Shown here: positions 17,538 through 25,578 of the stretch, piece after piece | Layout: every line of letters starts with the position of its first letter | Numbering within the stretch: the first letter of the stretch is position 1 | DNA from: CADEDV01 sp048498035 | Lineage (GTDB): Bacteria; Bacteroidota; Bacteroidia; Chitinophagales; Chitinophagaceae | Direction: 5' to 3' | NCBI GenBank assembly: GCA_048498035.1 | Contig: JBEHYT010000006.1 | Coordinates: forward strand, 124,001-188,000 | Length of the DNA stretch: 64,000 nucleotides | Program-made: the position numbers and the translations under genes | Notes under the pieces: generated by a model | Seen by the model: only the letters and a program-made list of their open reading frames with translations | The model's database searches: none | Told to the model about the DNA's origin: nothing

Positions 17538-17627
17538 GCCGGAAGAGCTGCTAACCGTCGCACAAGGATCGTGATCCTTCCGCAGCTGGATCAGTTCTTC
17601 AAACTGCTGGAACCCCAAAAGGAATAA
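17538..17627 (+). pseudogene. Duplicated OmpA C-terminal fragment, copy 3
   Basis: Same thirty codons as copy 2, but with AGG restored as in the intact gene; it keeps the CGT, GAA and final Glu changes. No start codon. It is best explained by unequal crossing-over or conversion between the other two units. Confidence 0.85.
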
Positions 17628-17655
17628 GACAAGATCTCAACTAGAAGAAGCATCC

Positions 17656-17696
17656 ATGCGCCCGGCCCCACACTTTAGTGTGGGGGCTGGGCGCAT
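17656..17696 (+). terminator. Hairpin of unit 3, identical to unit 2
   Basis: Identical in sequence to the unit 2 hairpin, closing the tandem array before the unrelated downstream terminator. Confidence 0.75.
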
Positions 17697-17710
17697 TCTT
17701 CCAAAAATAT

Positions 17711-17747
17711 CCAGCCCACTCTAACGGGTAGGGCTGGATTATTTTTT
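17711..17747. terminator. Terminator between ompA array and antiporter gene
   Basis: Stem CCAGCCC / GGGCTGG with a 13-nt loop. On the plus strand it is followed by ATTATTTTTT, on the minus strand by ATATTTTT, so it can work in both directions between the convergent genes. Confidence 0.75.
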
Positions 17748-19338
17748 ACCGCCGCAACCTCGCTTCTTCCAGGTCAAGTTCATGCTCCCGCTCGCGGATC
17801 ATCTCTTCATCATATTCCCGGCTGTGCCGAAAGCGATTTAATTCCGTTCTTCGCACTTCAATAATCTCCAGTAACATCGTGCGATAGCGCGGCAATGCAA
17901 AATTTTCTTCAACCGCTTCCTCTTTTTCCAGGGATTTCCTGGCAATATTGATCATCCGCTCATAGCGGTCGCGAACGCGCTTATACGCTTCTACACGCTG
18001 TATATCCGCCTGGTAATTGGTATCCAGGTGAGCAAGCACTGCCTCTGCCAGGTGAATGCGTAACGAAGTATTTTGGAGACGCTCAGATTCTTTTTCATTC
18101 GCTTCAATCTTCAATCCACGGATCAATGGCTTCAGGGTAAGGCCCTGTATAACCAGTGTTATCAGTATTACGACAAATGTGATAAACAAAATAAGATTTC
18201 GGAACGGGAAAGGGTGCGGGCCAATTGTAAGCGGGATGGCCAGCGCCGAGGCCAATGAAACAACACCGCGCATGCCACTCCAGGCTACCAGCAATACCGT
18301 TCGCCAGCCGGGATTGGGCTCATTGGTACGAATACGTTTAAACAGCCATCGTGGAATATAAGCACCGGGAAAAACCCAGATGATCCGGATTACGATGGTA
18401 ACAAGACTAATGATCAGCGCATACCGGATTGCCTGCACCATTGAATAATCACCAAGTCCTTTTACAATACCCGGCAACTGTAAACCAATTAATATAAATA
18501 CAAAACCATTGAGCAGGAAGGTGAGCGTTTGCCACAGGCCCACTACATTCAAACGGCTTTCATAAGAAAATATCTGGTGAGCACGAAAGGAGAGAAATAG
18601 CCCGCCACTCACCACCGCCAATACGCCCGACACATTAAAATGCTCCGCAGTCAGGTACATCACATACGGCGACACCAGCGTAAGCGCCGCATCTACGGCT
18701 GGCGTAGTAGGAAAAAAACGATGGATAAAATAAATGATAGTTGCTATTATTACGCCTATTGCAATCCCAAGGAAGGCAACCAGGAGAAATGTTTTGCCCG
18801 CTTCCCAAACATGAAACTGTGCAGTAATAATCGCTGCTACAGCAAACCGGAACACGATCAAACTGGATGCATCATTTACCAGGCTTTCTCCTTCCAAAAT
18901 AGTTACAACACGTTTGGGAATTCGCAACCCCTGTAATACCGATGTCGCCGCAATCGCATCCGGCGGTGAAATAATACCACCCAGCAAAAATCCAAACGCC
19001 AACGGGAAACCGGGGATGATGGCATGAGCAACCCACGCCACAGCCGCCGAAGTAAAAATGACAAGTCCAAACGCCAGCAAACTGATCGGTCGCCGAAATC
19101 GCCAAAAATCAACCCACGACGTATTCCAGGCCGCGGAATACAATAAAGGAGGCAAAAAAATGAGAAAGACAACGTCCGGTTCCAGGGAAATTTCAGGCAT
19201 GCCGCGCACGAGGCTTATGCCCAGTCCGGCAATAACAAGCAAAATTGGATAGGAGATACGAAGCTTGTCGCTCAGCATTGCCAGGATGGCAATTCCAAAA
19301 AGAAGCGCAATAACAAGAAGGAGATGGTCCTGGATCAT
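17746..19338 (-). CDS. CPA1-family Na+/H+ antiporter
   Basis: 530 residues with about 12 membrane spans. Diagnostic cation/proton antiporter segments are FLIFLPPLLYSAAWNTSW and FLLGGIISPPDAIAATSVL followed by TILEGESLVNDASSLIVFRFA, in which the Asp residues are the transport site. The C-terminal 120 residues are cytoplasmic, charged and helical. It exports Na+ (possibly K+ or Li+) against protons for pH and salt homeostasis. The ATG at 19338 (MIQDHLLL) is preferred; the frame extends to a TTG at 19356. Family NhaP/YjcE-like; a distinct NhaA gene stands at the other end of the window. Confidence 0.92.
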   Translation of the reverse strand: MIQDHLLLVIALLFGIAILAMLSDKLRISYPILLVIAGLGISLVRGMPEISLEPDVVFLIFLPPLLYSAAWNTSWVDFWRFRRPISLLAFGLVIFTSAAVAWVAHAIIPGFPLAFGFLLGGIISPPDAIAATSVLQGLRIPKRVVTILEGESLVNDASSLIVFRFAVAAIITAQFHVWEAGKTFLLVAFLGIAIGVIIATIIYFIHRFFPTTPAVDAALTLVSPYVMYLTAEHFNVSGVLAVVSGGLFLSFRAHQIFSYESRLNVVGLWQTLTFLLNGFVFILIGLQLPGIVKGLGDYSMVQAIRYALIISLVTIVIRIIWVFPGAYIPRWLFKRIRTNEPNPGWRTVLLVAWSGMRGVVSLASALAIPLTIGPHPFPFRNLILFITFVVILITLVIQGLTLKPLIRGLKIEANEKESERLQNTSLRIHLAEAVLAHLDTNYQADIQRVEAYKRVRDRYERMINIARKSLEKEEAVEENFALPRYRTMLLEIIEVRRTELNRFRHSREYDEEMIREREHELDLEEARLRR

Positions 19339-19545
19339 ACTTAAAATTAAATACAAAACCTATTGGTTGCATCCGCGCCCGCCCGGATGCGATGTATTGA
19401 AAATCAATCGATTTCTACCGGTCTGTGTAAAAATCCGACACGCCGGGTTTAAAAACAGTCCACTCATCGGCAAAAAAGTCCCGTAGTCCCTTTTAACTCC
19501 GAAACATTTCGTTTTTCAGCGAGTTTTGACCCAAAGCCATGAAAC

Positions 19546-21990
19546 ATGAAAGTTCTCCTGTTAAACATCCTGTGTTTTTTCATCACCATAGCCGCCAGTT
19601 CCCAGCAGGCTCGCATCAGCGGTCGCGTGCAAAGCAGCCAGGGCAACGCCATTGAAAATGCCACCGTACTATTACTTCGCGCAGCAGATTCCGCCCTCGT
19701 TAAAACCGCCGTTACCGACGCGCAGGGAAGTTTCGACTGGAACGACATCGCCGAAGGCACCTACCAGTTGCGCATATCGGCCGTAGGTCACGATACCTAC
19801 TCATCGGCCAGTATTGCCATTACAGCTAACGGGCATACCAACCTGCCAACAATCATCCTTCAACACCAATCCGTAGCGCTGGGCGCCGTAAGCGTTACGG
19901 CACGTAAACCATTTATCCAGCGCCTTACCGATCGTATAGTGGTCAACGTGGAGAATAGCATCGTAAGCGCCGGTAGCTCCGCCATGGATGTATTGGAACG
20001 ATCCCCGGGCGTAAATGTTGATGCCAATGACAACATCAGCCTTCGTGGAAAAGCAGGTGTGATCATTATGATAGATGGAAAACCAACGGCCATGACAGGA
20101 TCAGATCTTGCCAACTACCTGAAAGGCCTGCCCTCGTCCACCATTGAGCGGATAGAGATCATCACCAATCCTTCTGCCCGTTATGATGCCGCGGGCAACG
20201 CCGGTATCATTGATATCCGGATGAAAAAAGATCAACGTTTTGGAACTAACGGAACGCTCACGGCCGGCTACGGACAAGGCGTATATCCTAAAGCAAGCGC
20301 CGGAGGCACGATTAACTACCGCAATAAAAAAGTAAATGTATTTGGTAACTACAACTATGCCTATCGTGTGGTATTAAATCACCTGGTGCTGGACAGGAAT
20401 TTTTATACAGACCAGGGCGTATTTAACGGTGAAGATCTAAAAGACAACTATACCGTACCCACTTTAAAAACACATACTGCCCGCGCCGGAGTGGATTTCT
20501 TCCCCTCTAAAAATACTATCCTGGGTTTTGTTGCAAACGCCAGTTTTGGGAATTACAGTCGCCGGAACGATAATAATTCAACCGTTATTGATGCTGCACA
20601 TCAACCGGCCAGCACGTTCAAAACACAAACCTCCGGCACTGATCAAAATAAGAATGTGGTGATGAATGGAAATATCAAGCATACTTTTGATACAACAGGC
20701 CGGGAAATTACCGCGGATATTGACTATGGCATTTACAACACAGGCTCACTCTCACGCATCGCAACACAATATTATAAACTGGATGGCTCATCGCTGCAAC
20801 CCGATTATATCCTCGATGGAGACCAGGACGGCCACCTTCATCTTTTCACCGTGAAGTCTGACTACACCAACCCGCTTCCGCAACAAGCCAAACTGGAAGC
20901 AGGGTTCAAACTCAGTTTTGTCAGCGCCGATAATGATGCAAAATTTTGGGATGTGAGCAGCGGTACGCCTGTAAATGATGCCGGTAAAACCAATCATTTC
21001 TTTTACCGGGAAAATAATAATGCCGCGTATCTCAACTATTCACGGCAATTTAAAAAATTTGATATCCAGTTCGGTCTTCGTGGTGAACAGACAAATATCC
21101 ATACACGACAGGCTATCGGCAACGTTACCTGGGATTCCAGTTACTTCCAATTATTTCCCAGCGCCTTTTTCAATTATAAATTAAAAGAAGACCAGACACT
21201 GGGCATTTCCGTTAGCCGCCGCATCGACCGGCCCGGATATTCACAGCTAAATCCTTTTTTATACCTGATAGATGTAACTACCTATGCCACTGGCAGCCCC
21301 GGACTGTTGCCACAACTAACCTGGTCGTATGAACTTAGCTATACATTAAAGAATCTCAATTTTACGCTGGGGTACAGTCACACGAAGAACAACCAGAACA
21401 TTGCCATTGCAAAATTCAGGGATGTATTTCCCAACATTCCTGCAGATGATAATGTGACCGTACAGATACCGATCAACCTGGCTTCGTCAGATTATGTTGG
21501 TTTAACTATTGCCGCGCCGCTGCGAATTGCCAAATGGTGGAATATGATCAATAATGCCAGCTTCTACTATGAAAAATTCAATGGCAGCCTGGGACAAACA
21601 CAATTGAATCGTGGCAAGCCCGCCGCATTTATCCAGACAAATAACACATTTACATTTAAAAAGGGATGGTCGGCGGAGTTGAGCGCCAACGTGCTTACCG
21701 GAGGCCAGTATGGATTTATGGCAAACGATGCGCAATGGGCGGTGGGTGCGGGAGTGCAACGTACTCTCTGGAAAGGAAAAGGAACGCTTCGGTTGAATAT
21801 GACGGATATATTCTGGACCAATGTCCCGGGTGCTTTGATCACGTATAACAATTATGTAGAACGCTGGCATGCATACCGGGAAACGAGGGTGGCCAATCTT
21901 ACGTTCACTTACCGGTTTGGAAATGCCAAAGTGCAACAGGCACGCAGGCGTACAACAGGTTCTGAAGAAGAACGGCAACGGATCAACTAG
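19546..21990 (+). CDS. Outer-membrane beta-barrel receptor, TonB-dependent type with CarboxypepD_reg-like domain
   Basis: 814 residues: signal peptide (to about 20), carboxypeptidase-regulatory-like domain (ISGRVQSSQGNAIENATVLL to about 105), then a plug-like part with MDVLERSPGVNV, IMIDGKPTAMTGSDLANYLKG, IERIEIITNPSARYDAAGNAGIIDI, then a long barrel. It belongs to the outer-membrane beta-barrel family that accompanies regulators, not the SusC group. It ends by overlapping the stop of the convergent AraC gene by four bases (CTAG). With the sigma factor cluster beginning at 22.9 kb it forms module A, parallel to the receptor at 42.7 kb. Ligand unknown; metal complexes or peptides are possible. 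Confidence 0.9.
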   Translation: MKVLLLNILCFFITIAASSQQARISGRVQSSQGNAIENATVLLLRAADSALVKTAVTDAQGSFDWNDIAEGTYQLRISAVGHDTYSSASIAITANGHTNLPTIILQHQSVALGAVSVTARKPFIQRLTDRIVVNVENSIVSAGSSAMDVLERSPGVNVDANDNISLRGKAGVIIMIDGKPTAMTGSDLANYLKGLPSSTIERIEIITNPSARYDAAGNAGIIDIRMKKDQRFGTNGTLTAGYGQGVYPKASAGGTINYRNKKVNVFGNYNYAYRVVLNHLVLDRNFYTDQGVFNGEDLKDNYTVPTLKTHTARAGVDFFPSKNTILGFVANASFGNYSRRNDNNSTVIDAAHQPASTFKTQTSGTDQNKNVVMNGNIKHTFDTTGREITADIDYGIYNTGSLSRIATQYYKLDGSSLQPDYILDGDQDGHLHLFTVKSDYTNPLPQQAKLEAGFKLSFVSADNDAKFWDVSSGTPVNDAGKTNHFFYRENNNAAYLNYSRQFKKFDIQFGLRGEQTNIHTRQAIGNVTWDSSYFQLFPSAFFNYKLKEDQTLGISVSRRIDRPGYSQLNPFLYLIDVTTYATGSPGLLPQLTWSYELSYTLKNLNFTLGYSHTKNNQNIAIAKFRDVFPNIPADDNVTVQIPINLASSDYVGLTIAAPLRIAKWWNMINNASFYYEKFNGSLGQTQLNRGKPAAFIQTNNTFTFKKGWSAELSANVLTGGQYGFMANDAQWAVGAGVQRTLWKGKGTLRLNMTDIFWTNVPGALITYNNYVERWHAYRETRVANLTFTYRFGNAKVQQARRRTTGSEEERQRIN

Positions 21991-22835
21991 TGAATATGAA
22001 GCGATTCCCGGGAGCGTAGGAGTTGTGTCACTTTTGGTCCCAGGAAATTGGAAAGATGCTTGTGAAAATGACTCCGGTCATAATAACCGTAATCTTCCAG
22101 CCGAAAATCATCCCGGCTATGCAGCCAATGTGTGAAAGCCTTTCGGATGCGCATGATCTGCATTGCTTTTTTGCCGCTGATGCCGGTGCACATTTCAAAA
22201 TAACGTTGCAGGGTGCGGGACGAAATTTGATACGAAGCTGCCACTGCTTCAAGTGACAGGTCAAACTCATTATGCTGGAACCAGCGGTCCAGCAACCCGC
22301 TCACAATCGTCATAGGTTTGCTATCGCCTTCATATTTCGCCAGCAGGCGAACAAAATAGCGCGATAGAAAATTAATCCGTTCTTCAAAATGACCGGCCCG
22401 CCGGGCCTTTATCACTGCCTCCTGCTCAACCAGGTAACTCAGCGGGAAAAAGGAGCCGCGGTATTCGGAAAAATTCACCCGTTTCTCCAGCAGCACCGGC
22501 GAAATGCGGAACTTGATCCCAAATAAGTGATTGCCGGGTTTGTGAAACGACTCTATGGAATTATAGCGCGGCAGTAGCCCGTCATGCCGAACAGTGAACT
22601 TCCTGTTTCCGACCTGCATGATGTAGGGTGTACCCAGGTTAAGGATATAAGTATAGCCGGTATTGGCAAACTGCGCATCTGAAAATCCCCTTGGATAATT
22701 TTTCCAAATTGGCTCAAACCTGGTTTCCCAGAAGAAATCAATAAAATGCGACAGTGATGCCGGTGGGGGTACGCGGTAGTAGTTACATTCAAAATGATCT
22801 GCATCCAGGAATTCAATATGGCGGGGCAATTCCAT
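21987..22835 (-). CDS. AraC family transcriptional regulator
   Basis: 282 residues from the ATG at 22835. The N-terminal half resembles the DUF6597-type sensor domain (HFIDFFWETR, YTYILNLGTPY). The C-terminal half has two helix-turn-helix motifs: LEAVAASYQISSRTLQRYFEM and YGYYDRSHFHKHLSNFLG, followed by P-x-x-x. It lies between the receptor gene and the sigma factor gene, divergent from the latter, so it may control either. The frame continues to a TTG at 22901, but similarity starts near MELPRHIEF. The CTAG palindrome gives both convergent genes a stop. Confidence 0.9.
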   Translation of the reverse strand: MELPRHIEFLDADHFECNYYRVPPPASLSHFIDFFWETRFEPIWKNYPRGFSDAQFANTGYTYILNLGTPYIMQVGNRKFTVRHDGLLPRYNSIESFHKPGNHLFGIKFRISPVLLEKRVNFSEYRGSFFPLSYLVEQEAVIKARRAGHFEERINFLSRYFVRLLAKYEGDSKPMTIVSGLLDRWFQHNEFDLSLEAVAASYQISSRTLQRYFEMCTGISGKKAMQIMRIRKAFTHWLHSRDDFRLEDYGYYDRSHFHKHLSNFLGPKVTQLLRSRESLHIH

Positions 22836-22896
22836 CAAGCCTAAAGTTAGGCCAGGGAAAATAATTGGCAACCCGAAGGATTTGTTAGCTTGATGC

Positions 22897-22905
22897 GTCA
22901 AAACC
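22897..22905 (+). promoter_or_regulatory. GTCAAAACC motif upstream of sigma factor start (module A)
   Basis: The nine bases GTCAAAACC lie 6 bp before the TTG start of the sigma gene. The identical nonamer lies 7 bp before the TTG start of the paralogous sigma gene at 45665. It may be a promoter -10-like element of autoregulation (ECF promoters often have GTC) or part of the ribosome-loading site. The function is inference. Confidence 0.35.
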
Positions 22906-22911
22906 TATTAT

Positions 22912-23469
22912 TTGACGGAAGAGGAACTGATACAGGGCTTAGCCGCAAAAGACGAAACGGCATTCCGGTGGCTGGTAGAGAGCTATCGCAATCGTGTATT
23001 CGGTACTGTTCTGGGAATTGTGCAGGATCACCAGGATGCCGAAGATGCCAGCCAGGAGGTATTTATCCAGGTATTTGAATCCATTTCATCCTTCCGGCAG
23101 CAATCATCACTTTCCACCTGGATCTACCGTATTGCAGTGCATAAAGCGCTGGATAAACTTCGCCGCCGCCGAACCCGTGAAAAATTAAGAAAATGGATTC
23201 CCTGGTGGATGCCGGCAGACAACCGGGAAGGATTTTATCACCCGGGGGTGGACCAGGATAACAGGGAACAGGCTGCCATGCTGTTTCGCGCTATCAACAG
23301 CCTGCCGGAAAAACAAAGGCTGGCATTTACCCTGATCAAAGTACAGGGATTAAGCTACCAGGAAGCTTCCGCCATCCTTCAACAAAACACCAAAGCGCTG
23401 GAATCACTGGTAACCAGGGCAAAAGTTAATCTTCAGAAAAAACTGGAACCACTCTATAAAAAAATGTGA
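22912..23469 (+). CDS. ECF-type RNA polymerase sigma factor (module A)
   Basis: 185 residues. Region 2 contains FRWLVESYRNRVFGTVLGIV, DAEDASQEVFIQVF and LSTWIYRIAVHKALDKLRRR. Region 4 contains LPEKQRLAFTLIKVQGLSYQEASAILQ. The linker holds HPGV, shared with the paralogue at 45.7 kb. The only in-frame start after the upstream stop at 22891 is TTG at 22912, so translation probably starts weakly. It is followed after one base by the small membrane protein gene, the expected place of an anti-sigma factor. It likely directs polymerase to envelope-stress promoters, including its own. Confidence 0.92.
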   Translation: MTEEELIQGLAAKDETAFRWLVESYRNRVFGTVLGIVQDHQDAEDASQEVFIQVFESISSFRQQSSLSTWIYRIAVHKALDKLRRRRTREKLRKWIPWWMPADNREGFYHPGVDQDNREQAAMLFRAINSLPEKQRLAFTLIKVQGLSYQEASAILQQNTKALESLVTRAKVNLQKKLEPLYKKM

Positions 23470-23470
23470 C

Positions 23471-23776
23471 ATGAAAAAAGAAATGCCAACACCGCTGGTA
23501 GATGAACTACTTCAAAGTGTGGCGGCTATGAAGCAGCCGGAAACAGATCCTTTTTTTTATACCCGGCTTCGTGCACGGATGGACCGGGAAACCGCCTCAT
23601 CCGGCTGGAACTTTTCGCTTCAACCAGCCTGGATTATCGGAACACTCGTGCTGTTGCTGCTCGTAAACGGGATAACGCTTGGCATCAGGCAGCATAAGAC
23701 AGAAGCGGTAAGCCAGTCGCAACCCGGCATACGCGACTTTGCCCTTTCTTACGACCAAACGGTTACTACTTATTGA
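23471..23776 (+). CDS. Probable single-span anti-sigma factor with PFFYTR motif (module A)
   Basis: 101 residues: an N-terminal cytoplasmic part of about 55 residues with VDELLQSVAAM and PFFYTRLRARMDRE, one membrane span (IIGTLVLLLLVNGITLG) and a periplasmic tail of about 30 residues. The same arrangement, including PFFYTR, the NG within the span and an aromatic/acidic tail, is found at 46283. It matches CnrY of Cupriavidus in size and topology, a small anti-sigma factor that holds CnrH. I infer it binds the sigma factor through the PFFYTR helix. It has no zinc-binding anti-sigma motif. Confidence 0.7.
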   Translation: MKKEMPTPLVDELLQSVAAMKQPETDPFFYTRLRARMDRETASSGWNFSLQPAWIIGTLVLLLLVNGITLGIRQHKTEAVSQSQPGIRDFALSYDQTVTTY

Positions 23777-23786
23777 TACATCTACC

Positions 23787-24332
23787 ATGGGAACAAGTAA
23801 AAATAAATTGCTGACGGCGCTGGTAGCTCTGCTGGTATTAGGAAACCTTGCAAGCCTGGCTTTTCTCTGGCTGCACAAAGCGCCAAATGCGCAACCGCCT
23901 ACCGGGGCAAGGGCAGACGCCTTTATTACCCGGGAATTAAAACTGGATAGGGTTCAGCAGGAACAGTATCACCAGCTGATGATGGAGCATCGTCGGCAGA
24001 CCCAGGCGGTACGAATGCAGATCCGGGATGCCAAAGATGCCTTTTTTGCACTGCTGCAGAACCCGGGAACAACGGACAGCAGTAAAAAACAGGCCGCGGC
24101 CAATGTAAGCCGGTATACGGAAGAACTGGACCTGCTCACCTTTGAACATTTTCAAAAATTACGGGCCATTTGCAATCCAGTTCAGCAACAACGTTTTGAC
24201 GAGATCATTCACCAGGTAATTGGTATGATGGGTCAGGGACCCGGTGGCAGACCGCCAGGCGGACCGCAGGGCGGTTCACGAAGCGGACCTCCAGACCGGC
24301 CAGAAGGACCACCACCGCCCCCAGGAGAATAG
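23787..24332 (+). CDS. Membrane-anchored Spy/CpxP/CnrX-like periplasmic sensor (module A)
   Basis: 181 residues from the ATG at 23787: N-terminal uncleaved anchor (LLTALVALLVLGNLASLAFLWL), then a periplasmic helical domain of the Spy/CpxP/heavy-metal-sensor fold. It has RELKLDRVQQEQYHQLMMEH, AKDAFFALLQNP, then LDLLTFEHFQKLRAICNPVQQ. A Gly/Pro-rich tail (GGRPPGGPQGG... PPPPPGE) ends it. The stretch TF.HF...R..CN..QQ with its single Cys is conserved in the protein at 46621. In CnrYXH the comparable CnrX senses metal and releases CnrY. The stimulus here is unknown. Confidence 0.8.
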   Translation: MGTSKNKLLTALVALLVLGNLASLAFLWLHKAPNAQPPTGARADAFITRELKLDRVQQEQYHQLMMEHRRQTQAVRMQIRDAKDAFFALLQNPGTTDSSKKQAAANVSRYTEELDLLTFEHFQKLRAICNPVQQQRFDEIIHQVIGMMGQGPGGRPPGGPQGGSRSGPPDRPEGPPPPPGE

Positions 24333-24406
24333 ATGAACAGCTACAAAAAAACAAACCATCACCCGAAGGATTTTAACCACCTCATTCATCCAATTAAAAA
24401 GAGCTC

Positions 24407-24805
24407 ATGTACCGGATTGCCACCATTCTCTTCCTCTTTTTTGCCACCACCCTCGCCGCCCAGCCACCATCTGGGCGGCCCACCATGGAAGAAAGGCTGA
24501 AAAAAACCGGGGAATTGTTGCAGCGTGAAGCGCAACTGAATGCCGATCAGCAGAAAAAACTGCAGGCAATTTTCCGGGATTTTTTCACCGAAGCCGACAA
24601 ACTTCACAAAAACAATCCTCCACCGCCACCACCTGCTCCAGACCCTAAAGTGAAGCAGGCTATGGACAAGCTGGTGAAAGAACGGGATCAAAAAGTAGAA
24701 AAACTGCTCACCACAGCGCAATTCAAAAAATACAAGGAAGCGATCGGGAAACTTCATCCGCCCGGCCCACCACCACCTCAAAAATCTTCACCTTCTCCAC
24801 GCTGA
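24407..24805 (+). CDS. Small secreted helical protein with Pro-rich segments (module A)
   Basis: 132 residues with a cleavable signal peptide (MYRIATILFLFFATTLAAQ). The mature part has MEERLKKTGELLQREAQLNADQQKKLQAIFRDFF, a Spy/CpxP-like LNxDQ motif, a run of six prolines at the centre, then VKERDQKVEKLLTTAQFKKYKEA. It looks like the soluble companion to the anchored protein before it, comparable to the 141-residue protein at 47163. Probably a periplasmic chaperone or metal buffer; this is inferred from fold type only. Confidence 0.7.
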   Translation: MYRIATILFLFFATTLAAQPPSGRPTMEERLKKTGELLQREAQLNADQQKKLQAIFRDFFTEADKLHKNNPPPPPPAPDPKVKQAMDKLVKERDQKVEKLLTTAQFKKYKEAIGKLHPPGPPPPQKSSPSPR

Positions 24806-24828
24806 TTTTATACAATAACCACCATGGT

Positions 24829-25578
24829 ATGAAAAAACTTCTTTTGCCAGCCCTGGCACTCATGGCCATTGCCTTGCTTGCCTGCATTTCCTGCAAAAAA
24901 GACGGAAGCGATAATAGTTCTGCCGATGTACCCGAAGTCTATAAAAAGATTTATGGCGCCACGGATATGTATGTGGATGGTAACTATATCGTGATCAAAA
25001 GCACCAGCCTGCCCGATCATAAAAGTCCCTACTTCCAGGGAACTGCGTGGGCTTCTGCAAAATATGAAGCTTACAATGGCAGCAATTCTTCATTTGCCAT
25101 CAATCCCAATCGCATTGCGCAGGTAAATCTAACCTTCCGCATTCCACTCAACCCGTCAGTTGTAACCACGCATGCTGCAACACCCGGCGGCCCCATCGGC
25201 ATATCCCTGAATGGTGTTCCTTTTTTTAACCAATACGCCGCTATGGGAGCGCCGCTTACCAATGAGGTGAACTCGTTTGATCAGTACAACGGTCACCCCC
25301 AACAGCAGGGACAATATCATTACCACGTAGAACCAACCTATTTAACCAGCACAAAAGGAAGCAATGCATTGCTGGGCTTTTTACTGGACGGTTTTCCCGT
25401 GTATGGGCCGGTAGAGAACGGTGTTACCATGACCAACGCCATGCTTGACGCCTATCACGGACACACCGGCGCAACAGCCGATTATCCCAACGGAATCTAT
25501 CACTATCATATTACTTCAACAGATCCTTATATCAATGGCAGCGGATTTTATGGCACAGCCGGGACTGTTACGCAATAA
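24829..25578 (+). CDS. YHYH domain lipoprotein
   Basis: 249 residues: lipoprotein signal with ISCKK at the cleavage site, then a YHYH domain containing the tetrad twice, at residues 163-166 (QYHYHVEP) and 224-227 (IYHYHITS). The region ends DPYINGSGFYGTAG. YHYH proteins are exported and of unproven function; the histidines suggest metal binding. It is 23 bp after the secreted helical protein and overlaps the next gene, so it belongs to the module A transcript. The neighbouring copper-chaperone-like SCO1 gene makes a link to copper plausible. Confidence 0.85.
   Translation: MKKLLLPALALMAIALLACISCKKDGSDNSSADVPEVYKKIYGATDMYVDGNYIVIKSTSLPDHKSPYFQGTAWASAKYEAYNGSNSSFAINPNRIAQVNLTFRIPLNPSVVTTHAATPGGPIGISLNGVPFFNQYAAMGAPLTNEVNSFDQYNGHPQQQGQYHYHVEPTYLTSTKGSNALLGFLLDGFPVYGPVENGVTMTNAMLDAYHGHTGATADYPNGIYHYHITSTDPYINGSGFYGTAGTVTQ

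Larger units (their letters stand above)
17205..17701 (+). repeat. Three tandem copies of the ompA 3' end plus terminator hairpin
   Basis: Units begin at 17205, 17371 and 17538 (spacing 166 and 167 bp). Each holds the last 90 bases of the OmpA gene (AGRAANRR... to stop), about 30 bases of trailer, a long hairpin with loop TTTA and the ending GCATTCTTC. Unit 1 is the genuine gene end. Unit 3 is a mosaic: it shares AGG and CTCAACTAG with unit 1, but CGT, GAA, the last Glu codon and the hairpin with unit 2. That points to repeated recombination. Because the spacing is not divisible by 3, the copies cannot extend the protein. The 450 bp between ompA and the antiporter hold nothing else except a terminator. 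Confidence 0.95.
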
